From Gemmatimonadota bacterium (GTDB taxonomy: Bacteria > Gemmatimonadota > Gemmatimonadetes > Gemmatimonadales > GWC2-71-9): a DNA stretch of 12,065 nt. Location of the stretch: contig JACPAP010000281.1 of the NCBI GenBank assembly GCA_016180765.1, positions 1 to 12,065 of the forward strand. The letters run 5' to 3'. This document shows, piece by piece, positions 8,270 through 12,065 of the stretch. The number at the start of each line of letters is the position of its first letter. Position 1 is the first letter of the stretch. The notes beneath the pieces are model-generated. The model was not told the origin of the DNA. It saw nothing but the letters and a program-made list of their open reading frames with translations, and made no database searches. The position numbers and the translations under genes were made by a program.

Positions 8270-10436
8270 CGCTCGCGACCGGGTAGTCAATGCGGTTGTG
8301 GTACATGCTGGCCAGCACGCGCACGAACTCCTCCCGCACCCGATCCAGCTGGGCCAGGGTGAGGGGCGCCTCCGCCAGCTGGCGGGCCTGAATCCGCTGT
8401 TCGATGAGGTGCTCGATGGCGTCCCGTACTTGTTGCGGCGTGGGATCGTCGAGCACCCGGAGCGCCTCCTCCACGCCGTCGGCCAGCATCGCGACCGCGG
8501 TCTCCACCGACCGAGGCGGCGGACCGGGGTAGCGGAACGTCTCGGGGTCCGCCCCGTCCAGGGCGCCCCGGGCACGGGCGCGCTCCAGGAAATACGTGAT
8601 CTCGAGCGTGCCGTGGTGCTCGGGGATGAAGGCCCTGACCGCCTCGGGCAGCCGGTGCTCCTCGGCCAGGGCGATCCCGTCCCTCACATGCGCGCGGATG
8701 ATCCCGGCGGACACGTCGGGCTTCAGCTTGTCGTGCGGGTTGGCGCCGTGCCCCTGATTCTCCACGAAGAACTGCGGGCGCCGGAGCTTGCCGATGTCGT
8801 GGTAGTAGCACCCCACCCGGGCCAGCAATCCGCTGGCGCCGATCGCGTTGCAGGCCGCCTCGCACAGATTGGCCATGGCGATGCTGTGCGCGTAGGTGCC
8901 GGGCGCTTCGGTCGCCAGACGTCGCAGCAATCGATGATTCGGATCCGACAGCTCCAGCAAGGTGAGGTTGGTGGTGACACGGGCCCAGGCCTCGAACACC
9001 GGCAACGCGATGGTCACCAGCGCCGCCGACACCAGGCCATTGACCGCGCCCCGCAGCGCGCTGGCACCCATCTCCGGCGCGCTCCACCCGTAGCGCAAGC
9101 TCACCGTCAGCGCCGCCAGCCCGAAGCCCGCGGCGACAATGCCCGACGCGGCCAGGAGCTGACTGCGTCGGCGGACGGTTCTGACTCCCAGGGTTGCAGC
9201 CACGCTCCCCAGGCTGGCGATGTACAGCGCGTTCTCTCCCCCGTACGCCGCCTGGGTCCCCAGCAGCACGGCCAGCACCAGCGCGGCCACCATGGCCACC
9301 CGGCCGCTGATCAGGACCGTAAGGAGCATCGCCGCGAACGGAATCGGAATTAGCTCGGGGGCCTCGGTCACGAAGCGCAGGTTGACCCACGCGCCGAACA
9401 CCGTGATCGCGAACACGGTGGCCAGCGCGCTCAACTGCCGGAGGTCGTCGTACACGCTGCGACGGTACAGCTGGATCAGCACCCAGAAAATCGAGAGGAT
9501 GGCGATGTTGGTGAGCACCTGCCCCACCGCTCCGCGCAGGTCCCCTGCCCGTCCCTCCCCGCGCCGCAACAGCTCGGCCCGCAGCGCCACCAGCCGGTCT
9601 CGCACTTCGGGGGTGACCACTTCATGGGCCGCCACGATGCGCTCGTTGGCACGCACCACGTCTTTGATCGAGTCCACGCTGGCGCGCAGCTCCGCGCGCA
9701 GCCGCTCGGTCTCTTCCAGATTGGGGACCAACGTGGGCCGGAAGACGCCGTGGATCAGCTTCACGAACACCTGATCTCCGAGCGAGCTGTTGGGATCGGG
9801 GTGGAAGCGGGTCCTGCGCGCCAGATAACCCCCGAAGCTGAGCACGTCGTCCCGCTGCGCCACCCGCTCGCGGCCGTCCCGCCGCACCACCACCTCGCGG
9901 GACAATTCGAACTCGATAGTACCGCTCGGCGGCACCCCGCGCACCAGCTCGTCGCCGGCCACCCGCAGGAGCGCCCGCCGGAATGCCGCCCGCCGGCTGG
10001 CGCCCCCCAGGTAGCCCCCTTCCTCGGGCTGCAACCGGACCCCCAGCCGCCGGGCCGCCTCGACCCGGCCGGAGTCGCTCCGCTCGGCATCCAGCGCGGC
10101 GAACAGCCGATCGACTTGCGCCGTCACCGAATCCACCGCCGCCCGCTGATACTGGTAGACCGGACGAGCGGTGGCGGCCAGAGCCCCCGCCTCGCGCGTG
10201 ATCTCGGCTGCCGTCTTGGGCACCCGATACGCGAAGGGGGCCACCACCTCGATCGGTGACACCTCGCCCGGCTCCAGGACCGGCGTGTCGAAGGTGCGGG
10301 CCACGGGATAGAGGGCGTAGGTGAACAGCGCCACGGCCACCAGTAACCCCCACCGGACGCCGTGAAACCCGACGCGACGCCACAGCTCGCCTGCCGGCGG
10401 CTCCAACCACACCCGCGAGAGACGCCGCCGGCTCAC
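8229..10436 (-). CDS. pgpH: PgpH-type 7TM-HD phosphodiesterase (cyclic-di-AMP hydrolase family)
   Basis: This 735-residue integral membrane protein has an N-terminal membrane segment (about 28-47), then an extracytoplasmic 7TMR-HDED sensor region (about 55-300). After it comes a block of membrane helices (about 305-325, 336-357, 363-397, 403-420, 428-448, 463-482) and a cytoplasmic HD domain (about 500-715). The HD metal ligands are complete: His517, His546-Asp547 in HDIGK, His583, His607-His608 and Asp653. These match the pattern of the Listeria PgpH, which hydrolyses c-di-AMP to pApA. The GTG start overlaps the phoH stop as GTGA, with AGGA a few bases upstream. The gene lies between phoH and ybeY as in Firmicutes. 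Activity on c-di-AMP is inferred from the family; no diadenylate cyclase is in the window. Confidence 0.93.
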   Translation of the reverse strand: MSRRRLSRVWLEPPAGELWRRVGFHGVRWGLLVAVALFTYALYPVARTFDTPVLEPGEVSPIEVVAPFAYRVPKTAAEITREAGALAATARPVYQYQRAAVDSVTAQVDRLFAALDAERSDSGRVEAARRLGVRLQPEEGGYLGGASRRAAFRRALLRVAGDELVRGVPPSGTIEFELSREVVVRRDGRERVAQRDDVLSFGGYLARRTRFHPDPNSSLGDQVFVKLIHGVFRPTLVPNLEETERLRAELRASVDSIKDVVRANERIVAAHEVVTPEVRDRLVALRAELLRRGEGRAGDLRGAVGQVLTNIAILSIFWVLIQLYRRSVYDDLRQLSALATVFAITVFGAWVNLRFVTEAPELIPIPFAAMLLTVLISGRVAMVAALVLAVLLGTQAAYGGENALYIASLGSVAATLGVRTVRRRSQLLAASGIVAAGFGLAALTVSLRYGWSAPEMGASALRGAVNGLVSAALVTIALPVFEAWARVTTNLTLLELSDPNHRLLRRLATEAPGTYAHSIAMANLCEAACNAIGASGLLARVGCYYHDIGKLRRPQFFVENQGHGANPHDKLKPDVSAGIIRAHVRDGIALAEEHRLPEAVRAFIPEHHGTLEITYFLERARARGALDGADPETFRYPGPPPRSVETAVAMLADGVEEALRVLDDPTPQQVRDAIEHLIEQRIQARQLAEAPLTLAQLDRVREEFVRVLASMYHNRIDYPVASGGITAEWNAASAP

Positions 10437-11386
10437 GTTTCCTGATCCTCTCCGTACGCGCGGATGATCTCGCGCACCAGTCGGTGCCGGACCACGTCCC
10501 GCTCGTCGAGGTAACAGAACGCCACCCCCTCGATCCCCGGCAGGATACGCTCCACCTGGATCAAGCCCGACTCCTCTCGCGAGGGAAGGTCGATCTGCGT
10601 CTTATCCCCGATCACCACGGCGCGGGAGTTCACTCCCAGCCGGGTGAGAAACATCTTCATCTGGCCGCCGGTCACGTTCTGCGCCTCGTCGAGAATGATG
10701 AACGCGTCGGCCAGATTCCGGCCCCGCATGTAGGCGAGGGGTGCGATCTCGATGGTTCGCGTCTCCAGCGCCTTCTCGATCCGATCCTGGGGCATCATGT
10801 CCTCGAGGGCGTCGTACAGCGGCCGGAGGTACGGATCCACCTTGGCCCGGAGGTCCCCCGGGAGGAAGCCGAGGCGCTCGCCCGCCTCCACCGCCGGGCG
10901 CGCGAGCACCAGCCTCCGCATCCGTTTCCGCGCGAGCGCTTCGACCCCGACCGCCACGGCGAGATAGGTCTTGCCCGTACCCGCCGGCCCCACGCCGATC
11001 ACGATGTCGTTCTCCCGCATCGCCCGCACATACTCGCCCTGCCCCGCGCTCTTGGGCTGTACCGCCCGGCGCAAGCCGGGCAACACGATCTTCAGCTCCC
11101 CGCCGGCCAGCCGCTCCAGACCGGCCGCGCCCTCGCTCACCAGCCGCCGGACGTCCTCCGGCGTCAGCGCTTCCCCGACGCGGGCGATGTCGATCATGGC
11201 GCTCGCCACCCGCGCCGCCCGCTCGACCGCCTCCAGCTCGCCCGCCAGCATCACCTGGTCCCCGCGCAACGACGCGCGGACCCCGGTGACCCGCTCCAGC
11301 TCGGTGAGGTTGCTGTCGTTGACCCCGGTCAGCAGCACCGGATCGGCGCCCTCGGCGGAGAGCCGGTGCGTGATGGCGTTGCTCAT
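10433..11386 (-). CDS. phoH: PhoH-like ATPase (YbeZ)
   Basis: This 317-residue protein is close to the usual PhoH/YbeZ length. An N-terminal KH-like segment (about 20-65, with LERVTGVRASLRGDQVMLAG) is followed by the PhoH ATPase core. The Walker A motif is GPAGTGKT (133-140) and Walker B is AFIILDEAQN (228-237). Other family blocks are RPAVEAGERLGFLPGDL (163-179) and VVIGDKTQIDLP (257-268). YbeZ is a predicted RNA helicase or ATPase that works with YbeY in rRNA processing, and the two genes are only one gene apart here. The ATG start overlaps the aspS stop as ATGA; no strong Shine-Dalgarno sequence precedes it, consistent with translation coupled to aspS. Confidence 0.95.
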   Translation of the reverse strand: MSNAITHRLSAEGADPVLLTGVNDSNLTELERVTGVRASLRGDQVMLAGELEAVERAARVASAMIDIARVGEALTPEDVRRLVSEGAAGLERLAGGELKIVLPGLRRAVQPKSAGQGEYVRAMRENDIVIGVGPAGTGKTYLAVAVGVEALARKRMRRLVLARPAVEAGERLGFLPGDLRAKVDPYLRPLYDALEDMMPQDRIEKALETRTIEIAPLAYMRGRNLADAFIILDEAQNVTGGQMKMFLTRLGVNSRAVVIGDKTQIDLPSREESGLIQVERILPGIEGVAFCYLDERDVVRHRLVREIIRAYGEDQET

Positions 11387-12065
11387 GGCCGGATGGTAAG
11401 CCCCAGAGCGGCGAGGTCGTTGGGGGCCACCGGCGCCGGCGCCTCCTCGAACAACGCGCGCGCCGCCGTGGTCTTGGGAAAGGCGATGACCTCGCGCAGG
11501 CTTTCGGCCCCGGCCAGCAGCATGGCGACCCGATCGAAGCCGACGGCGAACCCGCCGTGCGGCGGCGCCCCCGCGCGGAGCGCCCGCAGCAGGAACCCGA
11601 ACCGGGCCTCCGCGTCGGCCGACCCGATGCCGAGCGACTCGAGCACCCGGAGCTGGAGTTCGGGATCGGTGATCCGAATCGAGCCGCTCCCCAACTCGAT
11701 ACCGTTGTAGACCGCGTCGTAGTGCAGCGCCCGAACCCGCTCATAGTCCCCCACCCGAAACCGCTCGAGATCGTCCGGGTGGGGCGACGTAAACGGGTGA
11801 TGGGCGAAGACCCAGGCCCCGGTTTCCGGATCGGGCTCGAACAAGGGGAAGTCTTCAATCCACACGAAGGCGTGCCGCGACGCGGGCTGCGGGTTGAGCC
11901 GCTGGATCAGCGCGCCGCGGATCAGGCCCAGCGCGGGCGAGGTCGCCGCGTCGGCTCCGGCGACCGCCACCAACAGACCGCCGTCGTCCAAGCGAGCCAG
12001 CTCCGGCGTCAGTCCACTGAGCTTGGCCAGCGCCCCGGACCACTGGTCGCCCTGGCGCTTCAACG
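11383..12065 (-). CDS. aspS: Aspartyl-tRNA synthetase, C-terminal part (partial)
   Basis: This is the last 227 or so codons of a bacterial-type class II aspartyl-tRNA synthetase; the 5' part lies beyond the right window edge. The visible portion starts within the bacterial GAD insertion domain (AKLSGLTPEL onward). It continues into the catalytic core with FVWIEDFPLFEPD, HHPFTSPHPDDLE and NGIELGSGSIRI, and carries motif 3 as GGFAVGFDRVAMLLAGAES. The C terminus, VIAFPKTTAARALFEEAP followed by APNDLAALGL, is the standard bacterial ending. Only the C-terminal part is visible, so the choice between a discriminating and a non-discriminating (Asp/Asn) enzyme cannot be made. It heads the coupled series that continues with phoH. 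Confidence 0.97.
   Translation of the reverse strand, partial: LKRQGDQWSGALAKLSGLTPELARLDDGGLLVAVAGADAATSPALGLIRGALIQRLNPQPASRHAFVWIEDFPLFEPDPETGAWVFAHHPFTSPHPDDLERFRVGDYERVRALHYDAVYNGIELGSGSIRITDPELQLRVLESLGIGSADAEARFGFLLRALRAGAPPHGGFAVGFDRVAMLLAGAESLREVIAFPKTTAARALFEEAPAPVAPNDLAALGLTIRP

Overview
The window is about 12 kb of very GC-rich DNA, roughly 70% G+C by eye. Every supportable gene lies on the minus strand, so the transcription order runs from the right end to the left. The gene order, the GTG starts, the GC content and the family types suggest an environmental Gram-negative bacterium, possibly Gemmatimonadota or a neighbouring phylum. That placement is an inference, because the window holds no rRNA or marker gene that fixes taxonomy.

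Right part (about 4751-12065), in transcription order: the C-terminal part of aspS (aspartyl-tRNA synthetase); phoH (PhoH-like ATPase); pgpH (7TM-HD cyclic-di-AMP phosphodiesterase family); ybeY (rRNA-maturation endoribonuclease); two tandem CorC/CNNM-type CBS transporter-like proteins; and a DUF502 membrane protein. Most neighbours share a 4-base ATGA or GTGA stop/start overlap, so this looks like one translationally coupled housekeeping operon for tRNA charging, ribosome/RNA quality control, second-messenger turnover and membrane or ion homeostasis. It combines the phoH-pgpH-ybeY order known from Firmicutes with the phoH-ybeY-corC order known from Proteobacteria.

Left part (1-4754): a coenzyme-B12-dependent acyl-CoA mutase module. 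It comprises meaB (the G-protein chaperone), the large catalytic mutase subunit, a bacterial eRF1-like (baeRF-type) protein, a 38-base near-palindrome, the small B12-binding mutase subunit, and the first 18 codons of another gene at the window edge. The large subunit would usually be labelled methylmalonyl-CoA mutase. However, the two residues that bind and discriminate the methylmalonyl carboxylate are replaced (Tyr to Phe76 and Arg to Gln194), the pattern known from isobutyryl-CoA mutase. I therefore read this as a three-polypeptide isobutyryl-CoA mutase-like system (large subunit, small subunit, G-protein) rather than a true methylmalonyl-CoA mutase. Its MeaB carries a low-complexity insertion that looks like an in-frame palindromic repeat.

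I saw no tRNA, rRNA, CRISPR array, insertion sequence or phage gene. No intergenic gap exceeds about 170 bases. I found no clearly new multi-gene system. The points most worth a second look are the mutase substrate signature, the eRF1-like gene between the mutase subunits, the hairpin after it, and the uncertain ybeY start.
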